From positions 806,001 through 870,000 of the forward strand of contig NZ_OCNK01000003.1 of NCBI RefSeq assembly GCF_900230285.1: a stretch of DNA of 64,000 nt, in the 5' to 3' direction. Of this stretch, positions 25,134 through 34,200 are shown piece after piece. Within the stretch, counting starts at the first letter, position 1, and each line of letters begins with the position of its first letter. Source of the stretch: Blastococcus haudaquaticus (GTDB taxonomy: Bacteria; Actinomycetota; Actinomycetes; Mycobacteriales; Geodermatophilaceae). The notes beneath the pieces were generated by a model. The model had not been told where the DNA came from, did not search any database, and worked only from the letters and a program-made list of their open reading frames with translations. The position numbers were made by a program, and so were the translations under genes.

Positions 25134-27890
25134 GTGACGGGCACTGTGCGTCGGCCGTTCTCGGCGTTCCGGACGGCCATCGGACGCCGGTGGGGTGTCA
25201 CCGCCGGCGCGACCGCCGTGCTCCTGGGCACCGCCGCGGTCACGGCTCCGGTCGTCTTCGCCGAGGAGCAGCCGAAGCGGGCCCTCCAAGCGGTGACGAT
25301 CGCGCTGGCGAACGACGGTGCGGTCACCGGCCTGACGTCGACGCTCGTCAGCCGGGACGAGGACGGGGAGAGCCCCAGCACCACGAGTCGCGCGCTGAAC
25401 CCGGCCGAGCACGCCGGTGACCTGCCCGTCCGCGTCACCACCTCGTGGCGCCACGACGGCCGGGTCGGCACCGACCTCTCCGACGTCGAGGGCGTCAGCG
25501 GTCGCGTCGAGATCAACGTGACCGTGCAGAACACGACGATGCGGCCGGAGCTCTTCCGCTACGACGCCGCCGGCGTCGCCCGCGAGAGCTACGAGCTGGT
25601 GACGACGCCGATGACGGTGGTCGCCAGTGCCACCCTCCCCGGGGACAGCGCCGGACAGCTCGTGCAGCCGCAGGCAGGGAGCACGGAGCCCGGGACCACG
25701 AACGGGGTGGTGAGCACCGACGAGGAGACCACGACGGTCCAGTGGGCCTCCCTCCTCGCGCCCCCGCGGATGGCACCCAGCACCACCTTCACCCTGGTGC
25801 AGGACGCCGAGGAGTTCCGGCTGCCCCAGATCGACCTCGCCGTCCAGCCGGGCCTGGCCACGGACAACTCCGTGGCCCGTCTGGTGAGCGACGTGTTCGG
25901 CGGATCGGCCGCCCTCGTCGGCGCCGAGAACAACACCATCGGGCTGATCGCCGAGGTCAACGCCACGCTCGCGCAGGTCACCGACAGCCTCGCCACGGTC
26001 CAGCAGACGCTCAGCGTCAACGCCGGCGAGGTGGGAGCAGCGGCCACCACGGCGCTCACAGCGACCGCGGACTCCGTGGACGTCTCGATGCAGGCACTGA
26101 TGGCCGACCTTAAGGCTCTCGACGACTCGGTGGGCGCCACGGTGGAGGGCGCGAACAGCCGCGCGACCGGCGCGCTCGACCAGAGCGTGCAGGGCGTCCT
26201 CGACTTCTTCGGCACGCCGGACGAGGCGCAGGGTCCGGTCGAGGCGGGATGCGGCGACCAGACCGCGGCCGAGGCGCCGGCCACCACGCTGCTCGGGCAG
26301 CTCTCCACCGTCAGCCGTCAGCTGCGCGGGCTCGCGTCCGCCAGCGGTGACTGCGTCGGCGAGCTGCGCACCGCGCTGCAGACCAGCATCGGCTCCGCGG
26401 CGGACTGCGACGCGCAGTCGACGTCCCTGGTCTGCCAGCTGACGGGCGCCGGCTCGAAGCTCACCGGCCTGGCCGACACGCTCGGCACGCAGGTCGCGGG
26501 CATCCGCAGCCTCGTCGAGACCGACGCGATCACCGACGTGAAGACGCAGCTCGCCGACCTGCGCGGCGCGCTCGCGGCGGCGCAGCGGGCAGGGGCCGAT
26601 CTCCACCAGCCGCGGAACGCCGGCACCACGGGACAGCTCACCGCGCTGAACGCCATCGCGAAGGCGATCACGGACGCCTTCGCCGCCGTTCCGGCACCGA
26701 CCGACCACACGTCCCTCATCGCCGAGTTGAACGCCGTCAGCGCTCTCGCGGACGAGCGGGTCGGGGACCTGACTCCGGCGGATCTCCAGGCAGTCGCGAA
26801 CCAGGTCTGCGCGCTCACCGGGACTGACCAGGCGTCGGTGAACGCGGTGAGCGAGGCCATCGGGGGAGGGACCTGCGACGACTCCGAGGGGACCGCCACA
26901 GAGCCGTCGCTCCTCGACAAGCTGACCGACCAGGTCGCGGACTGGCAGCGCGTGAAGACGGTGACCGCCAACGCCGCGAGCGCGCTGACCGCGGCCCAGA
27001 GCCAGGTCGCCTCCCTCCGCGCCGCGCTGACCGGCCTGCAGTCCGACGTCACCGACCTTCGCGGGCTCGTGGTGGGCGGCGACACCTCGCTCGGCACGGC
27101 CATCGATGGACTGAGGGCGCAGCTCGACGCGCTCTACGACGACCAGGCGGTCACCCCCGACTGCACCAGCACGCCGGGCACCACGCCTTCGGTGAATGCC
27201 GTCGCTGCAGCCTTCGCCGTGGTGGAGTGCAACCAGGCCGACGTCGCGACCGCCCTTGGCGGCCTCGACACCACCGCCACCGACGTCCGGGGCGCAGGAG
27301 CCGACGACGTGGCCAAGGCTGCCGAGGACGCCGAGCTGGCCGGTACCGCCGCCGACGCGTCGCTCGGCGGGCTCTCCACCACGCTGGCCGACCGCCTCAA
27401 CGGTTCCGCCGACCAGCAGCTCGAGCAGGGCCGGGCCGTCGTCGCCGCGCAGACCGCGCGGCTGCAGGCCGTCGAGGCCGCCGCCCAGCAGGAGCTCGAC
27501 GCCGCCGCGCAGGAGGCGGTCGGCCGGCTGGCCGAGCAGATCAGTGCCGCGACGACGTCGCAGACGGCCGCCGCGGACGAACTGCAGGCGCAGCTGCAGA
27601 AGGTGCTCATCGACCTGGGGTCGGCGGCCGAGGGCCGCGGGCTGCTGGGCGTCATGCAGAACAGCGCCGGGCAGACCGGGGTGCGCAACGAGCAGGTGCA
27701 GGAGACCAGCGAGGACGCCGCGAGCTACCGCGGCGTCCGGCTGGCCGAGGTCGCCGACGCGCAGCTCGAGCAGCAGCAGCTGGCCCGCTCCCTGCAGGCA
27801 GCGCAGCGCACCGGCGCGTTCGCCGAGGACCTGCCGGCCGGGTCGGTCAGCTCGACCGTCTTCTGCTTCCGCATCGGCGGGGACGCCTGA
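25134..27890 (+). CDS. Exported coiled-coil protein of the type VII-like locus, unknown family
   Basis: I do not recognise the family. The 918-residue product has a basic N-terminus and hydrophobic helix (RRWGVTAGATAVLLGTAAVTAPVVFA, about residues 19-44) usable as a signal peptide or anchor. A beta-rich part follows (about 45-245), then a long helical, Ala/Leu/Gln-rich coiled-coil part (about 250-890). About ten cysteines scattered in the exported part suggest disulfides. There is no C-terminal membrane helix. By size and topology it recalls EsaA (long extracellular stalk), without sequence support. One base separates it from the lipoprotein gene. Confidence 0.75.
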   Translation: MTGTVRRPFSAFRTAIGRRWGVTAGATAVLLGTAAVTAPVVFAEEQPKRALQAVTIALANDGAVTGLTSTLVSRDEDGESPSTTSRALNPAEHAGDLPVRVTTSWRHDGRVGTDLSDVEGVSGRVEINVTVQNTTMRPELFRYDAAGVARESYELVTTPMTVVASATLPGDSAGQLVQPQAGSTEPGTTNGVVSTDEETTTVQWASLLAPPRMAPSTTFTLVQDAEEFRLPQIDLAVQPGLATDNSVARLVSDVFGGSAALVGAENNTIGLIAEVNATLAQVTDSLATVQQTLSVNAGEVGAAATTALTATADSVDVSMQALMADLKALDDSVGATVEGANSRATGALDQSVQGVLDFFGTPDEAQGPVEAGCGDQTAAEAPATTLLGQLSTVSRQLRGLASASGDCVGELRTALQTSIGSAADCDAQSTSLVCQLTGAGSKLTGLADTLGTQVAGIRSLVETDAITDVKTQLADLRGALAAAQRAGADLHQPRNAGTTGQLTALNAIAKAITDAFAAVPAPTDHTSLIAELNAVSALADERVGDLTPADLQAVANQVCALTGTDQASVNAVSEAIGGGTCDDSEGTATEPSLLDKLTDQVADWQRVKTVTANAASALTAAQSQVASLRAALTGLQSDVTDLRGLVVGGDTSLGTAIDGLRAQLDALYDDQAVTPDCTSTPGTTPSVNAVAAAFAVVECNQADVATALGGLDTTATDVRGAGADDVAKAAEDAELAGTAADASLGGLSTTLADRLNGSADQQLEQGRAVVAAQTARLQAVEAAAQQELDAAAQEAVGRLAEQISAATTSQTAAADELQAQLQKVLIDLGSAAEGRGLLGVMQNSAGQTGVRNEQVQETSEDAASYRGVRLAEVADAQLEQQQLARSLQAAQRTGAFAEDLPAGSVSSTVFCFRIGGDA

Positions 27891-27891
27891 C

Positions 27892-29178
27892 ATGCGCAGG
27901 TTGCTCAGCTGCCTGGCCGTCGCGGCCGTGACGACGGCGGGGTGCACCTCCGGGAGCGACGAGGCCGCGCCGGAGGAGGACTTCCAGCCCGCGGCCGCGC
28001 CGCAGATCGAGGTGGACCTCCTGCAGGAGCTCGACGAGCCGGTCCGCGTCGGCGTCGTCCTGACCAGCTCCGGCCCGCGCGGCGAGGGTGCGGAGTTCGC
28101 GGCGCTCGCCGCCGGCGCCCGGGTCGCCGAGTTCCGCCTCGACGAGCCCGATGCCGACCGCGTCCAGCTCGAGGTGGTCGACGACCGCGGCACCGCCGAG
28201 GGGGCGCTCGCCGCCACCGAGCAGCTCGTGACGTCCGGGGTCGCCGGCATCGTCTACGCGTCCGCCGGCGCGCACCTGGACCCGGCCCTCGCCGCGGCGG
28301 AGGTGGCCGGCACCGCGGTGCTGCTGCCCTACGACCCGCGCGAGTCCGCGGCCGGCGCGACGACGTGGCGCACCGGCCCCAGCGAGGGCCAGGTCGCCGA
28401 CCGGGTCGCCGAGCTGCTCGCGGAACGGGCGCAGCGGGCACCACTGGTGCTCACCGCGGAAGGACAGGGCGCCGGTCTGCCCGAGCTGGCCGACCCCTCC
28501 CGCGTCGCCGCCCTGACCGCCGGGGACGCGCTCGTGCCGCAGGTGTCGTCCGCCGCCGCTGCCCTCACCTCGGGCGGCGCCGACGGCGTCGTCGTCGCCG
28601 CGTCGGCGCCCACGTCCGCCGAGACGGTGGCCGCCCTGCAGGCGGTGGCGCCCACGGTGCCGGTGGTCCTCGGGCCCGCCGCCCTGGCCCCGGCGTTCGC
28701 CGGCACGCTCACCGACCTCGGGGCATCGGGTGGGGCGACGACGGCCGGCCAGTTCTTCACCGTCGGCCCGGCCGCGACGGACACCTCCGCCGAGGACGGC
28801 GTCGTGCGGTTCCTGGCCGCCGTGCGCCTGGCCGCCCAGGACGTCGAGCTGACGTCCCTCGACGGGGCCACGGGCTTCGGGCAGGCCGGCGCGGCGACGG
28901 CCGACGTCCGCGGCCACGACGCCGTCCTCGCCATCGCGGCGGCCGCGGCGGCCGCCGGCTCCGCCTCGCCGTCGGCCGTGCTCGACGCGCTGCGCGAGCT
29001 GGACCTCGACGCCGCGGACGGGCTCGCCGGACCGGCGCTGTCCTTCACCGCGGGCAGCCAGGCCCTCGACGACGACGGCGTGGCCGTGCTCCAGGGCACC
29101 ACCCGCGGCGCGGGCCGGGGTGTCGAGGAGGACGCGCCCGCACTGTCGTGGTTCGTGCTGCCCACCGGCACCCCCTGA
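27892..29178 (+). CDS. Lipoprotein with Leu/Ile/Val-binding (type I periplasmic-binding) fold
   Basis: A 428-residue secreted lipoprotein. The signal MRRLLSCLAVAAVTTAGC ends in a lipobox-like TTAG|C. The mature part begins with an acidic linker, then VRVGVVLTSSGPRGEGAEFAALAAG, the start of a type I periplasmic-binding fold, with ATEQLVTSGVAGIVYASAGAH and VPVVLGPAALAPAFAG later. Relatives bind amino acids, but no ABC permease is nearby. Its place between the coiled-coil protein and the kinase suggests a sensory or structural role in the type VII-like system; that is inference. Confidence 0.78.
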   Translation: MRRLLSCLAVAAVTTAGCTSGSDEAAPEEDFQPAAAPQIEVDLLQELDEPVRVGVVLTSSGPRGEGAEFAALAAGARVAEFRLDEPDADRVQLEVVDDRGTAEGALAATEQLVTSGVAGIVYASAGAHLDPALAAAEVAGTAVLLPYDPRESAAGATTWRTGPSEGQVADRVAELLAERAQRAPLVLTAEGQGAGLPELADPSRVAALTAGDALVPQVSSAAAALTSGGADGVVVAASAPTSAETVAALQAVAPTVPVVLGPAALAPAFAGTLTDLGASGGATTAGQFFTVGPAATDTSAEDGVVRFLAAVRLAAQDVELTSLDGATGFGQAGAATADVRGHDAVLAIAAAAAAAGSASPSAVLDALRELDLDAADGLAGPALSFTAGSQALDDDGVAVLQGTTRGAGRGVEEDAPALSWFVLPTGTP

Positions 29179-29190
29179 TAGGCACGGGGC

Positions 29191-31215
29191 ATGCAGACGA
29201 CCCGTGCGCTCGGCAGCCGGTACCTCCTCGAGCGTGAGCTCGGGTCCGGCGCCATGGGTCAGGTCTGGGTGGCCCTGGACCAGCGGACCGGGGAACGGGT
29301 GGCCGCGAAGCTGCTGCGCCCCGAGTTCGCCCGCGACCCGGAGATCCTCACCCGGTTCGTCCAGGAGCGGTCGATCCTGCTCGGACTGGTCCACCCGAAC
29401 GTCGTCCGGGTGCGGGACCTCGTCGTCGAGGGCGACGACCTGGCCATCGTCATGGACCTCGTCGACGGCGCCGACCTGCGCGCCCGGCTGCGGGCGGCGG
29501 GGACCCTCCCGGCAGGGGAAGCGGTGCGGATCACCGTCGACGTGCTGGACGCGCTGGCAGCGGCGCACCAGGGCGGCATCCTGCACCGCGACGTGAAGCC
29601 GGACAACGTGCTGCTCACCGCGGACGAGCCACCCACGGTGCTGCTCAGCGACTTCGGCATCGCCCGGCTGGCCCAGGAGACGACGGTCCGGATGACCGGC
29701 GTCCTCGGCACCGCCGACTACATGGCCCCCGAGGTCTTCACCGAGGAGACGGCGAGCGCGGCCTCCGACGTCTACGGCGTCGGCATCCTGCTCTACGAGC
29801 TCCTGGCCGGCCGCACGCCGTTCGCCGGGGGCGGTACCGGCTACGCGATCGCCAACCGGCACGTGACGGCCGAACCGCCGCCGGTCGAGGGCATGCCCGC
29901 AGCGCTGGACGCCGTGCTCCAGGGGATGCTGGCCAAGGACCCGACCCGCCGTCCGCCCGCCGCCTCGGCGGCCGCCGCGCTGCGGACCGCGCTCCCGCAG
30001 GTGGCCGACGTCGCGGCCCTCCCGGTGGCACCGCAACCGCGCAGCTGGACGGCGGCGACCACCGGCCCGGTGCCGGCCTTCGGTGTGGTGGGCCACCGGG
30101 CGCCCGCCGACATCGACCCCGGCCGCACCAACATCAAGGGCGCGGCGGCGCAGGACGCTGCGGGCCCGGCTGCGGTGACGGACGGGGCCACGCCGTGGGT
30201 GGCGCCCTTCGGCGACCACGACGACGACCTGGCCGGCGCGCAGACCATGCTCCGGTCCCCGCGTTCCCGCCCCGCCGAGGCAACGGCCGCCGCGGCGCCG
30301 GAGACCGAGCCGGCCCGCTCCTGGGTCCGCGACAAGCGCACCTGGCTGATCGGGGCCGGCTCGCTCGTCGCCGTCGGCGCCGTCGTGGGCGTCGTCGCGC
30401 TGACCGGCGGCGGGGACGACGCGCCGCGGACCCCGACCGGCGGTGGCGCGGCCGCGGCGGCGGAGATCACCACGCTGGCCCCCTCCGAGCAGCTCCCGTC
30501 CGGGCTCACGACCGTGCGGGAGGCGGCCTACGACCCCGGGTCCGGCAGCCTGACCACGACCGTCACGTGGTCGGCCGACGTCGCCCTCGCCGGCCCGCTG
30601 TTCGAGTCCGTGCCCGCCGCGGGGGACGGCAAGCCGTGTCCCGACGCGTTCTGGTCGGTGCCCGCCGTCCGCGACGTGACCGCGGGCGTCCCGGCGACGG
30701 CGTGCGGATGGGAGATCCCCGTCGACGTCCCGGCCGGCGGCAGCGTCACCGCGGAGTACACCGTGCCCGTCGCCCTGGACGAGGGGGAGGAGACGCAGGC
30801 CATGCGGGAGCGGCTGTCCGAGCAGGGCACCGCGACCCGGACCGCGCTGGAGGGCCTGTCCGCCACCGCCGTGTACCCGGCCCAGCGGCTGGACGACCTC
30901 GAGGTGCAGATCGGCGGCACCGTCCGCGTGGGCGCCCCGGTGGAGCTGGTCGTGCTCCCGGTGTGGAGCGGCACGGGATCGGCGGACAACATCTCCGTCG
31001 TGTTCAGCAGCCGCACCCCGCAGCCCACGCTGCTCCTCGAGCAGCTCGGCGGGCAGCTGGAGGTGCGCACCGACGACTGCTCGGGGTCGCTCGCCTTCAC
31101 CGATCGCGTCCCGTACGCCAACACGATCGGCTCCCGGTGCACGGTGTCGGTGCGGCTCGGCGGGCTCGAGGCGCGCAGCCGCACGTTCGACGTCCTCCAG
31201 AACACCGCCGGCTGA
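29191..31215 (+). CDS. Membrane Ser/Thr protein kinase (PknB-type) of the type VII-like locus
   Basis: A 674-residue kinase. Catalytic features are complete: P-loop LGSGAMGQV (17-25), Lys40 in AAKLL, HRDVKPDN from 132, DFG from 154, APE from 179. A Pro/Ala-rich juxtamembrane linker leads to one membrane helix (about 385-406) and a roughly 260-residue extracytoplasmic domain of unknown type with paired cysteines. It sits 12 bp after the lipoprotein gene and 13 bp before the FHA-ATPase, whose FHA domain could read its phosphothreonine. EssB of Firmicute T7SS has the same kinase-TM-extracellular order but is a pseudokinase. Confidence 0.9.
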   Translation: MQTTRALGSRYLLERELGSGAMGQVWVALDQRTGERVAAKLLRPEFARDPEILTRFVQERSILLGLVHPNVVRVRDLVVEGDDLAIVMDLVDGADLRARLRAAGTLPAGEAVRITVDVLDALAAAHQGGILHRDVKPDNVLLTADEPPTVLLSDFGIARLAQETTVRMTGVLGTADYMAPEVFTEETASAASDVYGVGILLYELLAGRTPFAGGGTGYAIANRHVTAEPPPVEGMPAALDAVLQGMLAKDPTRRPPAASAAAALRTALPQVADVAALPVAPQPRSWTAATTGPVPAFGVVGHRAPADIDPGRTNIKGAAAQDAAGPAAVTDGATPWVAPFGDHDDDLAGAQTMLRSPRSRPAEATAAAAPETEPARSWVRDKRTWLIGAGSLVAVGAVVGVVALTGGGDDAPRTPTGGGAAAAAEITTLAPSEQLPSGLTTVREAAYDPGSGSLTTTVTWSADVALAGPLFESVPAAGDGKPCPDAFWSVPAVRDVTAGVPATACGWEIPVDVPAGGSVTAEYTVPVALDEGEETQAMRERLSEQGTATRTALEGLSATAVYPAQRLDDLEVQIGGTVRVGAPVELVVLPVWSGTGSADNISVVFSSRTPQPTLLLEQLGGQLEVRTDDCSGSLAFTDRVPYANTIGSRCTVSVRLGGLEARSRTFDVLQNTAG

Positions 31216-31228
31216 CGGGCGGGCTCCG

Positions 31229-34200
31229 GTGCGACTGCAGGTGACCGTCGGGCAGGCCGACGGATCGGTGATCGACGCGGCCGTCGACGTCGACGACGAC
31301 CTCCCCGTCTCGAAGGTCGCCGCCACGCTGGGGCAGGTGGCCGGGGTCCGCCCGGAGGGCCTGTTCGTCGCGGGTGAGCAGCTGGACGACGACCAGCCGG
31401 TCGGGGAGACGGCGCTGGTCGACGGCAGCGTCGTGCACCTGTGCGCGGACGCCGTCCCCGCAGGACAGCTGCTCCCGCCCGCGCGGGGATGGCAGCTGCG
31501 GGTGGTCAGCGGCCCGGGGAGCGGCCTGGTCGCCGAGCTCCCCGTGGGCAGCTACGAGCTGGGGCGCAGCAGCTCCTTCGGCTTCAGCGACCGCTCGATG
31601 TCCCGCCGGCACGCCACGCTGGAGGTGACCGCCGACGGTGCCACGCTGACCGACCTCGGCTCCTCCAACGGCACGCTGGTCGAGGGGACGCCGGTCGGGG
31701 AGGAGCCCGTCCCGGTCGAGCCGGGGCAGGTCTTCCAGCTCGGCGACACCCAGTTCGCCATCGTCCCGGCCACCGCCTCCGACGCCGCGGTGGAGCCCGC
31801 CGGGCCCGGGACGCGGGCCTTCGTGCGCGCCCCCCGCCTGCTGCCCTCCCAGCGCGTCGTCAAGGTCCAGCTCCCGGCGGAGCCGCGCGCCCGCGAGCCG
31901 CGCCGGTTCCCGCTGGTCATGGTGCTGGCGCCGCTGGTCATCGGCATCGTGCTGGCGATCGTCCTGCGCTCGCCGCTGTACCTCATGTTCGCCGTCGCCA
32001 GCCCCGTGATGATGGTCAGCAACACGGTGGCCGACCGCCGCCAGACCGCCCGGGAGGACCGCCGCGCCCGCGAGGAGTACGAGGCGGAGCTGGCGAAGGC
32101 CCAGGAGCGCATCGCCACCGCGCTGGCCGAGGAGACCGTCCGGCGGCGGGACGGCCACCCCGACGCGGCCGCCGTGCTGCTCACCGCGGTCCTGCCGCTC
32201 AAGCGGCTGTGGGAGCGGCGCCGGACCGACCCGGACGCGCTGAGCCTGCGGCTGGGCGCGGCCGACCTGCCCGCGGAGGTCGTCGTCACCGACCGCAACG
32301 GCACCGAGCCGGCCGAGGGGGAGCGGACGGTGCGGGCGGTCCCGGCGACCGTGCCGTTGCGGGAGTCCGGTGTCCTCGGGCTGGCCGGACCGGCCGAGCC
32401 GCTCGCCGGCCTGCTGCGCTGGGTGGTCCTCCAGCTGGCCGTGCACCACCCGCCCCGCGACCTCGCGCTGACCCTGCTCGCGCCGCGCGGGCGCGCGGAC
32501 TGGAACTGGGTCCGCTGGCTGCCGCACGCCCGCCCCGCCGACGGCGAGGGCCCGGTGGCCTTCATCGGCAACGACCCGGAGACGGTCACCGCCCGCGTCG
32601 CGGAGCTCGTCGCCCTGGTGAAGGCGCGCCGGGACGCCACTCCCACCGGCGGACGCATCGAGGCGGCCTCTTTCCCGGCGCACGTCCTCGTCGTGCACGG
32701 CTTCCGCGCCCTCCGGACGACGCCCGGGCTGGCGCAGGTGCTGCAGGACGGCCCCGCCGTGGGCGTCTACGCGATCTGCGCCGACGAGGAGGAGCGCTTC
32801 CTTCCCGAGGCGGCCACCGCGACCGCGGTGTTCGACCGGGAGGACGACGCCCTGGTCGACGTGCGGCGCAGCGGGCACGACCCCGTGCGCGGCGTCCTCG
32901 CCGAGCCGGTCTCCGCGGAGCTCGCGGACGCCGCGGCCCGGGCACTGGCCCCGCTGCGCGACGTGAGCGTCGAGGACGACGACGCGGTGCTCCCCGACAG
33001 CGTGCGGCTGCTCGACGTGCTCGGCCTCGAGCCGCCCACCGTCGACGACGTCCGCGCCCGCTGGCAGCTGGAGGGGCGGACCACCCGCATGGTCGTCGGG
33101 TCGGGGCTGCACGGGCCGTTCACCCTCGATTTGCGCAGCGACGGCCCGCACGGGCTGGTGGCCGGCACGACCGGCGCCGGGAAGTCCGAGCTGCTGCAGA
33201 CGATGATCGCCTCGCTCGCGGTGGGGAACCGGCCGGACGCCCTCAACTTCGTCCTCGTCGACTACAAGGGCGGCAGCGCGTTCAAGGACTGCGTGCACCT
33301 GCCCCACACGGTCGGCATGGTGACCGACCTCGACGCGCACCTGGTCGAGCGTGCGCTCACCTCCCTGGGCGCGGAGCTGAAGTTCCGGGAGCACTGGCTG
33401 GCCGCGGCCGGGGTCAAGGACATCGACGACTACCTCGAGCTGCAGGCCCGCGAACCGGACCGCCCCTCGCTGCCCCGGCTGCTGATCGTCATCGACGAGT
33501 TCGCGTCCATGGCCCGCGAGCTGCCGGACTTCGTCACCGGGCTGGTGAACGTCGCCCAGCGCGGCCGGTCGCTGGGCATCCACCTGGTGCTGGCCACCCA
33601 GCGCCCCAGCGGCGTCGTGTCGCCGGAGATCCGGGCGAACACCAACCTGCGGATCTCGCTGCGGGTCACCGACGGCGCGGACAGCAGCGACGTGCTCGAC
33701 GCCCCCGATGCCGCCCGCATCCCCAAGTCTGCGCCGGGCCGTGGTTTCGCCCGGCTCGGGCACGGGGGGCTGGTGCCGTTCCAGGCCGGGCGGATCGGTG
33801 GCCGCCGTCCCGGCCAGGGCGCCGTCGCGGCGGCGGTGCCGTTCGTCGTCCCGCTGGGCTGGCACCAGGTGGGCTACGCGGCGCCGCAGAAGCCGGCCGC
33901 CGCGTCCCGCGTGTCCGACGTCGAGGTCACCGACCTGTCCGTCCTCGTGGAGGCGATCCGCGGGGCGTCGGTCGCCGAGGACGTGCCGGCCCAGCGCAGC
34001 CCCTGGCTGGAGGCCCTGCCGCAGCGCCTCACCGTCGCCGAGCTCGACGTCCCGGAGGCGGACGGCACGCTGCACCTGCCGTTCGGGGCCCAGGACCTCC
34101 CTGCCCGGCAGGAGCGGCGGGTCGCCGCGTTCGACCCGGCGACCGACGGCCACCTGCTGGTGATCGGCTCGCCGAAGAGCGGCCGGTCGCAGGTGCTGCG

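Noticed and set aside
24639-28250. 1203-residue open frame on the minus strand opposite the exported coiled-coil gene
   Set aside because: High-GC antisense shadow: the plus strand carries a signal peptide, cysteines and tight operon spacing, while the minus product is Arg/Gly/Val-rich without domains.
27847-31326. 1159-residue open frame on the minus strand opposite the lipoprotein and kinase genes
   Set aside because: It crosses two real genes and their gap, with composition typical of reverse-frame GC skew.
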